In this document: one piece after another, positions 1 to 13,800 of the stretch
Position numbering within the stretch: position 1 is the first letter of the stretch
How the letters are laid out: every line of letters starts with the position of its first letter
Assembly (NCBI GenBank): GCA_021229015.1
Contig: CM037780.1
Span: 64,209,354-64,273,353, forward strand
DNA length: 64,000 nt
DNA from: Solen grandis
Lineage: Eukaryota; Mollusca; Bivalvia; Adapedonta; Solenidae
Direction: 5' to 3'
The notes under the pieces: model-generated
What the model was told of the DNA's origin: nothing
What the model saw: only the letters and a program-made list of their open reading frames with translations
Database searches by the model: none
Program-made: the position numbers and the translations under genes

Positions 1-203
1 AACTATTTCCTTTACAAACTGTGAATGACTATGTTCAACCCCCAAATATAGCATACATACACTTGGATCTTGAACAATACCCGTTTGACGGACACATCGT
101 GACAGACTGTGGCAGCCTGGCTTATCAGAAAACAGATGCCCACACATGCTGGGTGGGTGAATAAATGGGGGGGGGGTCACTTATATAAGGGTTTTGAGAT
201 GCC

Positions 204-305
204 TTTAAATTTGGTAAGGTTTAACTGTGTTTTTTTCTGCAGATCAGGCTTTATGTGGTACCTATTGAGTGCGTCAAAATGAGTCTATATGAGGGAAAGG
301 GTTAA
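204..305 (+). mobile_element. Right half of a piggyBac-like MITE
   Basis: About 100 bp here is nearly identical to the right half of the complete element at 2049-2282, ending ATGAGGGAAAGGG followed by TTAA (302-305). The matching left terminus CCCTTTCCCTCAT is not present upstream, so this is a solo right half or a 5'-deleted copy. Superfamily is inferred from the TTAA boundary and the CCC start of the terminal repeat. Confidence 0.7.
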
Positions 306-1691
306 ACTCTGTCCACTTGATTCCTCTTGCGAAGGAGGCATGGTATATATTCGTCAATCGAAACAGTGTTATACTTCACAGGTGGTTAGGTAAATGAAAT
401 ATCGATTTTTTGTTGAAGTGTAAAGTGGAGAAAGTCAGAGTCAATCACACAGCATAGTACACACAAACACATTGACTGCTGACAGTGTTTATTCATATTT
501 ATGATGAAAATATGAAGTTCTATAATCTTTTGTCACATAATATATATTCAAAAGATCATGTTTCTATCCATTATTTTGTGCTTTGAAAAAGATTTTGGTG
601 AAGTCTTCACTCTTGTAATGAAAATGTTGAGAGTTAGGAATTTTTTTATTTCTTAGATTGCTAATCTATTCTCATCTCAATAGGTCATGTATGGGCCTTT
701 GATATAATATTGCAAAGAAGTTATAGTTTAACTGTGTATTTTATATGTCTGTTTCTCAATAAATGATGACCATTATTTTGTAAATGTAAAATGGCTGTTT
801 TCATGAAACAATGGATGTAAGAACATGTTGCAGTCTTTAATTTTTGCTATTATATTTATCTTTTCAGAAAAACAAATCTGAGGTAAAAAGTCAAGATCTT
901 ATTAAGCATTTCATACATTCAGTTTTTATAAATGGTAATAAACAGTCCTTGCACCTCCTGGACACATGATCATATTTGTTCCCAGCACTTCCCCCAGTCC
1001 TATCCTTTGTAATGATTCTTTTCTTCTGATCTTCTTGAAAAGTTGTTATTCAGTGTAAGTTAGATTTCATTTCGTAATTATCATTTTTGAAGAAGAATTA
1101 GTAATTTAATATAATTTTTATGTCAATCTTTTCCAAATTCTACACTGGGATTTATTCATTTCCTATACCCAGAATAAATAAAACACAGATCAGTACCTGC
1201 ATCTCTGGAAATAAAAAAAGTTCCTCAATTCTTTAGTTTTAATTCTTAATAGAAAGTGATATTAGTTCTTCTAGTACATGTATAATGTATAATACAGAAA
1301 ATAATTTATCCACAATTGCAATGACTTGAAATGAACTCATTTGGTTTGTAAAAATAAAACTGTTTAAATATTTTCACCATGATATTAGAAAATTGACAAT
1401 AGTAACAGTTCAGGTGCTTTCCCAACAAGTAGGGTCTCACTGTTTTGTTATTTCCTGAAGTAAATTTAATCTTCATTATGAGTGAAATGCAAAATGATAC
1501 CAGTAACCAGTTAGAGAGAGAGAGTTTAAAAGAAAAAAATCAACATTTTACAATGTGTGACTTCAGTCTTACGAATTAAATGATAATATAAAATATTCCT
1601 AAGTATGTGAAGGTGAAAATATGTTTGGTTGCAAAAGCTGTTTAGTAAGATATTTTTACAGAGATAACACCTGTACCATTCACTATTGTAG
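306..1691. other. SNX intron sequence, no gene seen
   Basis: AT-rich unique-looking sequence upstream of the first visible SNX exon. I looked for a short first coding exon (an ATG plus about 12 codons with a phase-0 donor) and found none I could defend. The first exon is therefore probably left of the window and this is intron. A short GA run lies near 1514. Confidence 0.5.
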
Positions 1692-1821
1692 ATAACAGAG
1701 ACCTTGCCAGAATCCCATCCAGTCGGCGAAGATGTGCCTAAAAGCGAGGAGAAGACCAAGATACCTGTAGACATTAATATTGATAGTGACAAAGAAGATG
1801 ATTCAGAGGACCTCTTCTCTG
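1692..1821 (+). CDS. SNX2: SNX exon: acidic N-terminal tail (first visible)
   Basis: This exon is bounded by TTGTAG and GTTAGT. Read from frame 0 it gives 43 codons rich in Glu, Asp and Lys, ending EDLFS, plus one base (phase 1). The EDLF-type motif is typical of SNX1/2 N-tails. The preceding exon with the start codon is not visible. Confidence 0.88.
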
Positions 1822-4800
1822 GTTAGTTGATAGAAGCTCATGTGTGAAACAGAATATGATACAAAAAAGGACCCATTCAGATTTCATCTATTGTTTAGGA
1901 AGTTAACTGCTTAGATAATTTTTAACTGCAAAGAGAATAAGGGAGGAGATGATGGAGATTGGACTTGTTTTGGTCTAAGAGTGAGACTATCAACTCTCAA
2001 ACTGAACTGTTTGATTTTAGTTGTTATAAGTTAACCAGACACAGTTAACCCTTTCCCTCATAGAGGAAACCATGAAAAGACCTATGTGAACAACATAAAA
2101 CCAGATCAGCCTGCGAGTAACTCGCAGGCTGATCAGGTTTTATGCTGTTCGCTGCTCCTCAGTGGTCTGGAAATGAGGATTTTGTAATTAAATTTGGTAA
2201 GGTTTAACTGTGGTTTTCTGCAGATCAGGCTTTATGTGGTACCTATTGAGTGCGTCAAAATGAGTCTATATGAGGGAAAGGGTTAAACAGAGTGGTTATT
2301 TTCAGGCATTGCCCTTAGATTTTGACTGATGTCAGTATGTGTCAAATCTGTATTACTTGAAATGAATATATTTCAAAGTACCTCCTGCTTTAGATACCAG
2401 ATTCAAATTCATGTCCAGGGGTTTTCTTAAAGATTTGACTTTCACTTGCCCAGGGGGCAAGTTACTTTGAACATCTACTTGCCTCCAGTGAAAACAGCAT
2501 GTCCGATCTTTAAGTTAGTTAGTGTTTGTTAATGTTTAAAACTAAATATGTGTAGAATTAAGATGAATTTTAGTTAACATGTATCAAACACAATTTGCAA
2601 GCAACTCACCCCCTATATAATGTAGAAAATAAAATAATAAAAAAAAAACAACTAAAAATTTCATTTACGAAAATAAACTTGCCCAACGGGCTATCTCCTT
2701 GGAAAAATCACTTGCCCATGTTGATTTTAACCCGGCACGGGCAAGCGGGCGTCCACTTAAGAAAACCCCGATGTCATACATTTGAAGAGGTCAACATTGA
2801 CTAATATTATAGTATTTTACTAAATATCCATTAAAGACAATCTTTTTCCCGGAGTAGTTTATATAATGTAATTAAATAAAGTTATCTGCCTAAAACATGG
2901 GGGTTTTTTTTTGTTGTTTTTTTTGTTTTTTGTTGATACAGTGTATTTTCTGCATATTTTAGAGGTATACCATTGTGTGTTTTAGTTAAAAAGTTTTCTT
3001 CAAGTCTGATGCAGATGGGAAGTTATTATATGATGAACTAGTGATTCTTTCCTATTGAATGGGTCCGGTACCCCTTTGTTTGTGAAAAATAGTATTGTTT
3101 TTCTCAAAATTGTGAAGAAAAAGTAGAAACATTTCTGCTGATATTGTGAAGGGAAAATGTTGGCTTAGACAGAATTCCTTGCAATTTTTCTGCAAAATGG
3201 AAGGAAATGGTTTATAGCTTCAAGAAACTCAGATATTGTGGAAGAGAAGCACCTTTGAAATAAATTCAGCTGAGTGGGAGTGGTTTACATTATGTCTCTA
3301 TCAAAAATACATTTTTGATTTGTGAATCAATTTGGGTCCCTTCTAAATTATGACTGAGTCCTGTTTTAGGTACCAGTCATAGAAGGAAAGAAATCGACTG
3401 TGATCCTTTAGCTGGATAACTGTGTCTTACATACAACAGCAATTGCAGATGTAATTACTTCATGTTGAGAAGACTAAGAGTTTAATTATTTATACAATAG
3501 AAGAACTGAATATTTAAAAAGAGTCTGAAAGAACATTTGTTGATATGAGCAGGTGGCGGCTCTGAGGTGAAATTGGAATCTGACGAGGATGAGAAAACCC
3601 CTACCCAAGCCCCTACCTTGACCTTAGATAGCCCTCCAGTTGAAGACCCTCCAGCTGAACCCGTGGCCCCTATTAGACCAATCTCTGCTGAGGAAGAGAG
3701 ACCCAAACTGGACATTTCAACAACATCAACAACTGTTTCATCTCGAGTTACATCAACACGGACATCCTCGAAAGATGATGATAAGGTGGGTTTGATATGT
3801 TAGAGGGGTTGTTGATTTTTAAGTGGAAGAAACTGGTAGACAGTGTATTCATTTGTATTGACCATTAGTGTGTTCATTAGTTTGCATATATGTCAGTCAG
3901 AGTCTTATATGCAGCTTTGAGCATAGGAAATCAATTTTATACTATTACTATTTGCTTCCACAATTAACTGTTATTCTCTTCAAGTTTCCTCCTTAAAACA
4001 TCAGAATTTTTCCTCTTGTTGAATAAATGCCTAAAATTCCCTACGTAAAATGCAAATTACATGTATAACTGGTCTCAGACTGCCAGACTTAGTGTCAAAC
4101 ACTGATTCACTATTGATTATTTTTAAAATGATAAAATAGATGTTTTATTTGGTCAATACATGAAAGAGAGTTTAAAACAATTAAATGGTGATGAATAACA
4201 AGTATTTAAATATGAACAAAGAGAAAGATACTACAAGAAGATCTAATCACTGTCACGTTTCTGTTGTTGGCCAGATTGAAGAGGACCAGTATTTTATAGA
4301 GATCAGTGTGACAGAGCCCCACAAAGTAGGAGACGGCATGGGTGCCTATGTCGTGTACAAATGTATCACCAAGGTAAGGAATTCTGTCAATGTTTTGGAG
4401 AGGCTTTATTATTTCTCCCTCCATATTTATCATTCATACCTAAATAGATATCTAGAAGTGCCAAAAAGTCTTTGTAGGTGAAATATGACTTTGAAACAGT
4501 TAACAGTCCTTTTCCCTTTTGTAAAAATTGCATCATGTTTACATCTGAATGATTCTAGCACAACATTATAAAGTTATAAACAGTTGCTGAGCATTGCAAT
4601 TAAATGAGTTGGAAATTATTTTTTTCTCACTGTTATGTATTGAACACAACTCATACAAATACACCCACCAGTAATTCAATTCTGCGTCATGAAATTGGGA
4701 ATTTTTCTCTTATTGGAAATTAGGGGAAAAACACTACTTGCTATTGGGAATGGTACCATTTACTGGAGGTAGATATATATAGGGAGAAAAAGCCCTGTGT

Positions 4801-7800
4801 GTTTTTAAAAGAAAATCTAAACATACTTTACTATGTAATTTTGTAAAGACAAAAAATATAAACCAGTTAGTGGATTTTAAAGATTTACTCTGAACTTTAA
4901 AGGACTCTTTTAACTGCTGATATAAACTTTTAAACTTTTGCTTCTATCTAAATGACCAGCCACTTGTACATTATATATGGAATTTCTTTTTTCACAAATG
5001 TGTGCAATTTTTATGTGCCTGAAGGGTTGTATTAAGTTAATTTTTTTTGTTATACCCTCAGTAGTCTGTCCGTTCATTCATCCATGTGTCCGTTAGTAGA
5101 ACCTTATGAACACAACTCCTCCTACACTACTGGAATTTGGTTCAAACTAACCCATACTACTTGCTCTTATATGTATTGTAGATGTGCATGAAGGCTGGAT
5201 TTTGCTCTCACATACAGTTTCAAGAGTTATGTCCCCTTCTCAGTTTTTATAAGCCCGAAGGGTTGTATCATGCTACACCCTCAGTTGTCCGTCTGTCTAT
5301 CTATCCGTCCATCAGCAGAACCTCGTGAACGCAACTCCTCCTCCACTACTTAAAGGATTTGGTTCAAACTTACCAACAATACTTGCCTATATGTAGATGT
5401 TCATGAAGACTGGATTTTGCACTTTATGATCTGAAACTTTTAGAAGTAAATGTAGATATTTCAGCAAACAACATGGTAGTCAAACAAAAGTGTTTTCTCA
5501 TGTCAGCATATTCTGAATATGATACAAAAATAATTAGGCCCTTGATAGAATTCACAAACAGCGTTGCCAACATTACAATACCTTCGGGCATATATTGCCA
5601 TGCTTTGCAGTGCTCTTGTTATTAAATATCAATGCAATTTTTATATTTCCAGACTAACATTCCAGCTTTTAAGAAGCAAGAGCTAATTGTGATTCGAAGG
5701 TTTAGTGACTTCCTTGGATTGCATGAGAAGTTGCGAGAAAAGCATGCACACTACGGCAGAATTGTGCCTCCTGCTCCAGAGAAAAGTCTTGTGGGTAGGG
5801 TTATTTAATAATTGTAATATTTATAACCAAACTCCACACAGTGATCTCCCTTGCAAGCAAAAAAAATCACTGCCGTCACAAATGTCACGTGATGATAAAC
5901 TAACAAAATGGCATCTCCGTCTGCTGTCACAACAACAAAAATATTTTTTAAAATGATTTATTTTTAGCTCACCTGAGCACAACGTGCTCATGGTGAGCTA
6001 TTGTGATCGCCTTTTGTCCGTCGTCCGTGCGTGCGTGCGTCCGTCCGTCGTCAACAATTTGCTTTAAACAACATCTCCTCATGAACCGCTGAAGGGATTT
6101 TGACCAAACTTCACAGGAATCATCCTTATGATGCCCTCTATCAAAGTTGTACAAATTATTCAGATTGGTTAAAAAAGTAGGTCACAGGAGCTAAAAATAG
6201 ATTTTAAAAATGCAAACTTTGAAAATCTTCTTCTGCAAAACTGCAAGGCCTAGAGCTTAGATATTTGGTATGTAGCATCATCTTATGGGCCATTACCAAG
6301 ATTGTACAAATCATAGCCCTACGGTGATAAATGACCCCGCACCAGGGGTCACTTGTTTTACATAGAGTTATATAGGAAAATCTTTAAAAATCTTCTTCTA
6401 TGAATCCATTAGGCCTAGAGCTTAGATATTTGGTATGTAGCATCATCTTATGGTTCATTACCAAGATTGTTCAAATCATAGCCCTACGGTGATAAATGCC
6501 CCCGCACCAGGGGTCACTTGTTTTACATAGAGTTATATAGGAAAATGTTTAAAAATCTTCTTCTATGAATCCATAAGGCCTAGAGATTAGATATTTGGTA
6601 TGAAGCATCATCTTATGGTTCATTACCAAGATTGTACAAATCATGACCCTATGGTGATAAATGACCCCGCCCGGGTTGTTTTACATAGAGTTATATAGGA
6701 AAATGTTTAAAAATCTTCTTCTATGAATCCATAGGCCTAGAGTTAGATATTTGGTATGAGCATCATCTTATGGTTCATTACCAAGATTGTTCAAATCATG
6801 CCCTATGGTGATAAATGCCCCCGCACCAGGGGTCACTTGTTTTACATAGATTTATATAGGAAAAACTTTAAAAATCTTTTTCTATGAATCCATTAGGCCT
6901 AGAGCTTAGATATTTGGTATGTAGCATCATCTTATGGTTCATTACCAAGATTGTTCAAATCATAGCCCTATGGTGATAAATGCCCCCGCACCAGGGGTCA
7001 CTTGTTTTACATAGAGTTATATAGGAAAAACTTTAAAAATCTTCTTCTATGAATCCATAAGGCCTAGAGATTAGATATTTGGTATGTAGCATCATCTTAT
7101 GGTTCATTACCAAGATTGTACAAATCATAGCCCTACGGTGATAAATGCCCCCGCACCAGGGGTCACTTGTTTTACATAGAGTTATATAGGAAAATGTTTA
7201 AAAATCTTCTTCTATGAATCCATAAGGCCTAGAGATTAGATATTTGGTATGAAGCATCATCTTATGGTTCATTACCAAGATTGTACAAATCATGACCCTA
7301 TGGTGATAAATAACCCCGCACCATGGGTCACTTGTTTTACATACAGTTATATAGAAAAAACTTTAAAAATCTTCTTCTATGAATCCATTAGGCCTAGAGC
7401 TTAGGTATTTGGTATGTAGCATCGTCTTATGGGCCATTACCAAGATTGTACAAATCATAGCCCTACGATGATAAATGACCCCGCACCAGGGGTCACTTGT
7501 TTTACATAGAGTTATATAGAAACTTTAAAAATCTTCTTCTATGAATCCATTAGGCCTAGAGCTTAGTATTTGGTATGTAGCATCTCTTATGGCATTACCA
7601 AGATTGTACAAATCATAGCCCTAGGTGATAAATGACCCCATACCAGGGGTCACTTGTTTTACATAGAGTTATATAGGAAAATCTTTAAAAATCTTCTTCT
7701 ATGAATCCATAAGGCCTAGAGATAAGATATTTGGTATGAAGCATCATCTTATGGTTTATTACCAAGATTGTACAAATCATCCCTATGGTGATAAATGACC

Positions 7801-10800
7801 CCATACCAGGGGTCACTTGTTTTACATAGAGTTATATAGGAAAATCTTTAAAAATCTTCTTCTATGAATCCATTAGGCCTAGAGCTTAGATATTTGGTAT
7901 GTAGCATCATCTAATGGTTCATTATCAAGATTTTCAAAATGGTGGCCCTTTGGAGATAAATGACCCCGCACTAAGTCTTCTCCTCTGAAACCATAAGGCC
8001 CAGTGCTTATATATTTGGTGTGTAGTATTGTCAGGGCTAAAATGTTTAAGATTGAGTTATATCAGAATTCTTGTCTGTTTAAAAACCTTGTAATCAGTTG
8101 TAGCAATAGTACTCAGGTGAGCGATCCAGGGCCATCATGGCCCTCTTGTTTTAACAAGAGGTGATATTTGATGTTTATTAAAGAAAACATACTTAGGGAA
8201 AAGACACACGCAGTAAAATAAATTTTTTGGTGGCAGTGGTTATCTACAGCTGTAAGGGGAGGTAACTACTGCGACTGAGTTTGATTTTCCTAAAATTTTC
8301 TATATTTATACCCTGGGGCTTACTAAAGATTTTGCTATTTTATACCATTCATCTTTGTTTTCATGCCCTGGGTTTTACTAAATCTCTTTTGCTTTTAATT
8401 GTAATATTCATACTCGGGATTTTCCTAAAATTTACTATTTTTATACCTTTGGGTTTACCTAAATGTTTCTATTTTTCGATCATGTATTTTTAATAATTAG
8501 ATTTATTCATACCATGGTTTTCACTACACATCTCTGTTTTTGTTTTTAATTGTTATATTTATAACCTTGGATTTTCCATAAAGTTGTTAAATTTAGCTTT
8601 TGCTTAAGTTTCTGAAATGGAGCTTTTCTAGTCAGTAAAAGACATCTTATGAAAAAAACAAAAGTGTGTATCAAGACTTGTTGATACTGTCACCAGTTAT
8701 GGCATGCTTTATTGAGGTAGTCTAATGTTGAATGAGATCCTTCTTTTCTGAGAATTAGAAGGGCAATTTTCAGAATTTCTGACTATAATATTATGTATTT
8801 TACTCAAGAAAAGAATCAGTTGAAGAGCATTATATTCACTAGAATAGAAGTGAAAAGGCACTTTTTTGTAACTAAAATAATGATATAACTTGATATATTT
8901 TGTAATTTTATTGACTCAAAAATGTTTCTAAGCTCAAATGTTTCACTGACAGATTTAGTTGTGATAATCTAGGTGGCGAGGGGGGGGGGGGGGTATGAAA
9001 CACTTTGGGATGATTGCAAGGCAAGGAGACTGAGCATATTTGCCTTCTTCAACTTGTCATTTCTCCACACAGGATCTGGGAATTTACCTTTAATAATACC
9101 TGATGCTTGGATAATTGTTCCTCTATCAATTTTTTCTGTACTAAAACTACAATATTTTCAGGAAGCCTCTGTGGCGATGTCATTATTGTTACTCTCTTAC
9201 TATCAATAAGCCCTGTACTTCTCTGGGTTTTAAGTCCTTGTCCACTTACTCAGGTTTTTTTTAGCTCACCTGAGCACGATGTGTTCAAAGTGAGCATTTG
9301 TGATCACCTCCGTCCGTTGTGCGTCGTCTATAATTTACTTGAAACGACATCTCCTCTGAAACCGCTAGGCAGAATTTGATTAAATTTGGCAGGGATATTC
9401 CTTGGGTGAACCTACACAAAAGTTGCTAAAATAAACTTGATCCATGTGGAACTCTGGTTGCCATGGCAACAGAAAGAAAAAAATATGATTACTTAAAAAT
9501 CATTTCCTTCAAAACTATTGGCCAGATTTCAAAATATTTTGGTACAGATGTTCCTTGGGTAACTCTTTATTCTGATCCATAAAAAAACATGGCCGCCAGG
9601 GGCGGGGGCTAATTTGCCTTATATGTGTATATAGTGAAAACTCTAAATGACATCTTCTCTGAAACTGCTAGACAGATTTTGATTTAATTTGAAAGGGATG
9701 ATCCTTGAGTGAAGCTTCACAAAATTTGGCAGGACTTATTTGCCTTATATATATAGAGAGATTATTTCTATGCTGTATATATTGTGTATGACTCTCTCCA
9801 CTGTGTGTAAGGTATGACCAAGGTAAAGATGTCGAAGGAGGAATCAACATCCATGGATTTCCTGGAGAGACGACGGGCTGCACTGGAGAGGTGAGTGGCA
9901 CACTGGACAGAGGGTTTCATATGCTGATCACATATGTATTAAACCTTCACTAGATCATGCCATTTTACATGGATTTTATCCCTAGCCATGATATTCCAAA
10001 CTCACTGAAAATTGTACTTAAAGTTAAACTTTTTGCTTAACGCTTAGTATGTTGTGGTAGATCCATGTGTCCGGATACTGGGTGTGGTATCATGCAATAT
10101 GTCTACTGTGTCATATTGCAGTATAGCAGCATTATACCTGTCTCATGTTGACAAATTCCTCAAATGGTTGAAATACTGTTGGGGGACATTAAGCACAAAC
10201 AAACATACATCTTTTCACTTGGAAGAAAAAAAAAGTGTTAATTGATAAAAGGTAGCTGTTAATGATACTAAAATGTAGTAAGATTATATGTACTGTATAA
10301 TCCTCACTTTTTATTGACATTAAATTTCAATGATTATAAATTACATATAGTTTTGTGGATTTATTTGTGGATGTTCTAAAAAACAAATTCAAGAGGTCTG
10401 CTAAATGGACAGTTTTCATGGGGATTAATAGTCCATGAAAAGAAGTCCCCCAGAAAAATTGATCCTCCAAACTATATCAGATGTTATTCACTGTAATGGT
10501 ATAAAATGTAAACAAGAAAAAAAATGTGTATACCAATACTCAAATGATTTATAAGATTGGAATGTCACTCAAAATATAGTAAATGGAAAATATCTGGTTG
10601 TTTGCAGGTACCTGAATAGAACAGCCAGCCACCCTGTGTTACGTGTTGACCCCGACTTCCGAGACTTCCTCGAGAGGGATGGAGAACTTCCCAAGGCCAC
10701 AAACACCTCGGCGCTCAGTGGGGCTGGGGTCAAGCGGTTCCTCAACAGGATGGGGGACGCTGTGGAGAAGATCACTTTCAAAATGGATGAGTCAGATGAG

Positions 10801-13800
10801 GTAGGTGGTCACTCTGTAACAGAGTGACATGTTGTGGCAGGGGCAGGGTAGCCACTGTCTTGTAGGATATTGGAAGGTTCGGGGTTACCACACACTGTTA
10901 TAATTTTCTTGAGAATTTGACATTATGAATATCTTTTAAGGGGAATGCACATACATTACCATTTTATTTATTAGTGAAAAAATGCTGTTTATGCTCTTCA
11001 GTTATATTAAATCTGACAGTGAAAAATGAAATTTTAGGGTATTGTATTGATTTTAGAATATTGAAAAAGTCAAATTTGTTATAAAGGTTAATATATTAAT
11101 AAAAAAACTGATATAGAAATGTATATGATTTTATTTAGAAAATGCAGTGAGAATAGCTCATGTGGAAACCCTATTATTTTTCAGAATAATTTCACCTTTT
11201 TTTCTGTGCATTAACATGCTTTTTTCTCCTTTATTTTTGTAATAGTTATCTTTTGTTAAATCACAAATGTTTAGTTTGTTCTCGTTTTTGTTGCATTCTG
11301 GTGAAGTGCTTATGTTGTGTAGCAAGTAAAAGAATTGTGGCAGAAGTTGCAGTCTCATTTATACTTTGATAGACATCACAAAATTTAACACAATATCAGT
11401 TTTGTTAGAGTTTGATAGATCTGCTCATTAGGAATATTTTGAGTGGTAAGCAACATCAGATAGAGATAGAAGATATAATTTGATCTTTTGGGATTTTTTT
11501 TTTTTTTTTTAAATGACATTGGAAACATTCGGATTTCCCTGATGTCTTTGAAAAAAGAGCATCAGATTTTCCTGGTGTCCTTGAAAAAAAGAGCATTCTC
11601 CACAGTTGTGGACAGTTTTGGGTTCAATCCGTGGTCAAAGGCTACCATGGTTGTTCAAATTGCTTATCATTTCTCCCTATATGCAAGCATAAGTGTAGTT
11701 AGATTTGTTTGGGAATTATATGCATAACCCCTGCAACATTTCTACTAAATCTATAGTTGGACTAGTGTTGTGTGCCTGGGAAGGTCTTGAAAATTACTTC
11801 CTCAGGCAGGATCAAACTTGAATTAGTGTTTAGTAAACAATAGAACACAATGACAGTTATGGCTGGCCCAATGTAAGAGTAATGTGACTTAGGGGGGTAT
11901 TGTCAGACTGGATTTTTGAAGTATTGTATTTGTTTTATGTAGATGCTGAGACTTATTTAGACTAAAAGAAACAAGTTACTTCTGTCAGTCACATGGAATC
12001 TTTGAATGAAAGTTGCAGAATTTCCTCTTTTGAATTTTTTTATCATCTTTTTTTATTTTGAGTGTTTATTTCTTCTCTGTCCAAAATATTAGCTTTATGT
12101 CACAGCCTCGTCCCTCACTCATATTTCAGTACTAATGATGAGCCGTAGATTTGTTATTTTGTAGTTTGCATCTTGTATGGCTTGTATATACACAACTGTG
12201 AACACCATAAAATACATACCATTTAGGTCCTTACCTGCTTCATTTACTTTCTTTTTGTTCCTATTGTCATCCGATTTTTTTTGTCATGTTTAATACAACA
12301 ATGATTTATTTCTTATTTACTTTCATTAAAACAACAGAAGGGAATTATGCTTATTTTACACTGTATTAGATTCTCCTTTTGTTCCTTTGTATGAAAATGA
12401 ATTCACAGTGTTTAAGAAAAGGTAGTGTTTATGTTTGATAAAAAGAATGAATGCAACAAAAAGATTTATAGGTAGCTTGCAGCATATTTTAAGTTGTTAT
12501 TTTGAAGGACAAAAGACTGAGCATATTAAATGTTGAGTGAAAGTCAGGTTTTCAAAATATAATCCATACTGATAGTGAAACATGGTTTACACAGGTTTTG
12601 AAAAATGCTTGAATTTGAAGTATGTCTTGAAAAATCCCTGAAAATCACACTTTGTCTTATGAACACAAACCTTCAAATTAACTGAAACCTTGGAATTGGA
12701 AATTACAATATTAATCATAAAAAGTGTTTATTAAGTTGTTAAAAAATGAGGTTCATCCTGTTCATGCCTTAAAAGTTAAAGCATAAGCTGTGGTTTATGC
12801 AAGTCCTTAATTTCAGATTTCAAAACCTTAAACATTTTAAAGTTTTGCCCCAGAAAATTTGTATGAACCATGTGATAGGTTTGATATCAGTTATTTTGCC
12901 AATATGACAAGAAGTATTATAAGGTCTTATTTCTATCTAAAATGTCAAGATTCCTTTTCCTTCTTTGTAAATCTCTTTATGTGAATCAAATGGTCTTGAA
13001 ATGTTATTTTTCTTCAGTGTTTATAATTTAGATGATTACGAGTATCTCGCCACAGATAGGTTTTTGACAAGACTGTCCGATGGTAGTGTTATAGAGTAGA
13101 ATGTGATTATATGAAGACACATAAGGGTCATATCTATTGTACAAACATGGAGTTTCCTCAGCTAGGTAACAGGCAAGGTAAAGAAAAGTTACATGATTCT
13201 GTACATTTGGTTCACCTGACTTTTTTCTGGACAAATGAAATAGTAATCCTAATTTTCTAATTTAAACAAATATGAAAATTTCATATTTATTTCTTTTTTT
13301 ATTATATTACTTTTTTTTTTGAGAATCATTGAGTATCACAATATGCATTGAATTGCATTAAAAGAATGTTGCATAATGTGTGTTCTATTTTGTCACTTTA
13401 ATCAGTTATCCAGGAGGTTCATTTGAGAATTTATTACAACAAAACTAAGACATCGTAAAATATGACAAGCATGCAAGACTAATGCAAGGGGATTAATCTG
13501 TTTAGAAGTGTATTAGTATATATTATCTACAAACTTTTGTGTATTCTAAGAATTGGCATTATTTTATGAATGTGTTACTAGCAAGGAAAGCACTGAAGGG
13601 TGTCACAATGTATCTGGTATATGTACAGAGTGTACTGTGTTAGGTTTTTATACAATAAGACTTGTCACTCGATGATAAAAGCTGTCATTTACCATATTGT
13701 ATTTTGATACAACAAGAATTTTGATCTTTGTGTATGTATATATATACATATTTGTCAGACATTGTGGAAAACTCCATTTTGTTACCTGCATGTCATTGGC

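Noticed and set aside
8281..8493. 70-codon hydrophobic open frame
   Set aside because: Follows a degenerate T-rich repeat; the hydrophobicity is a result of poly-T composition.
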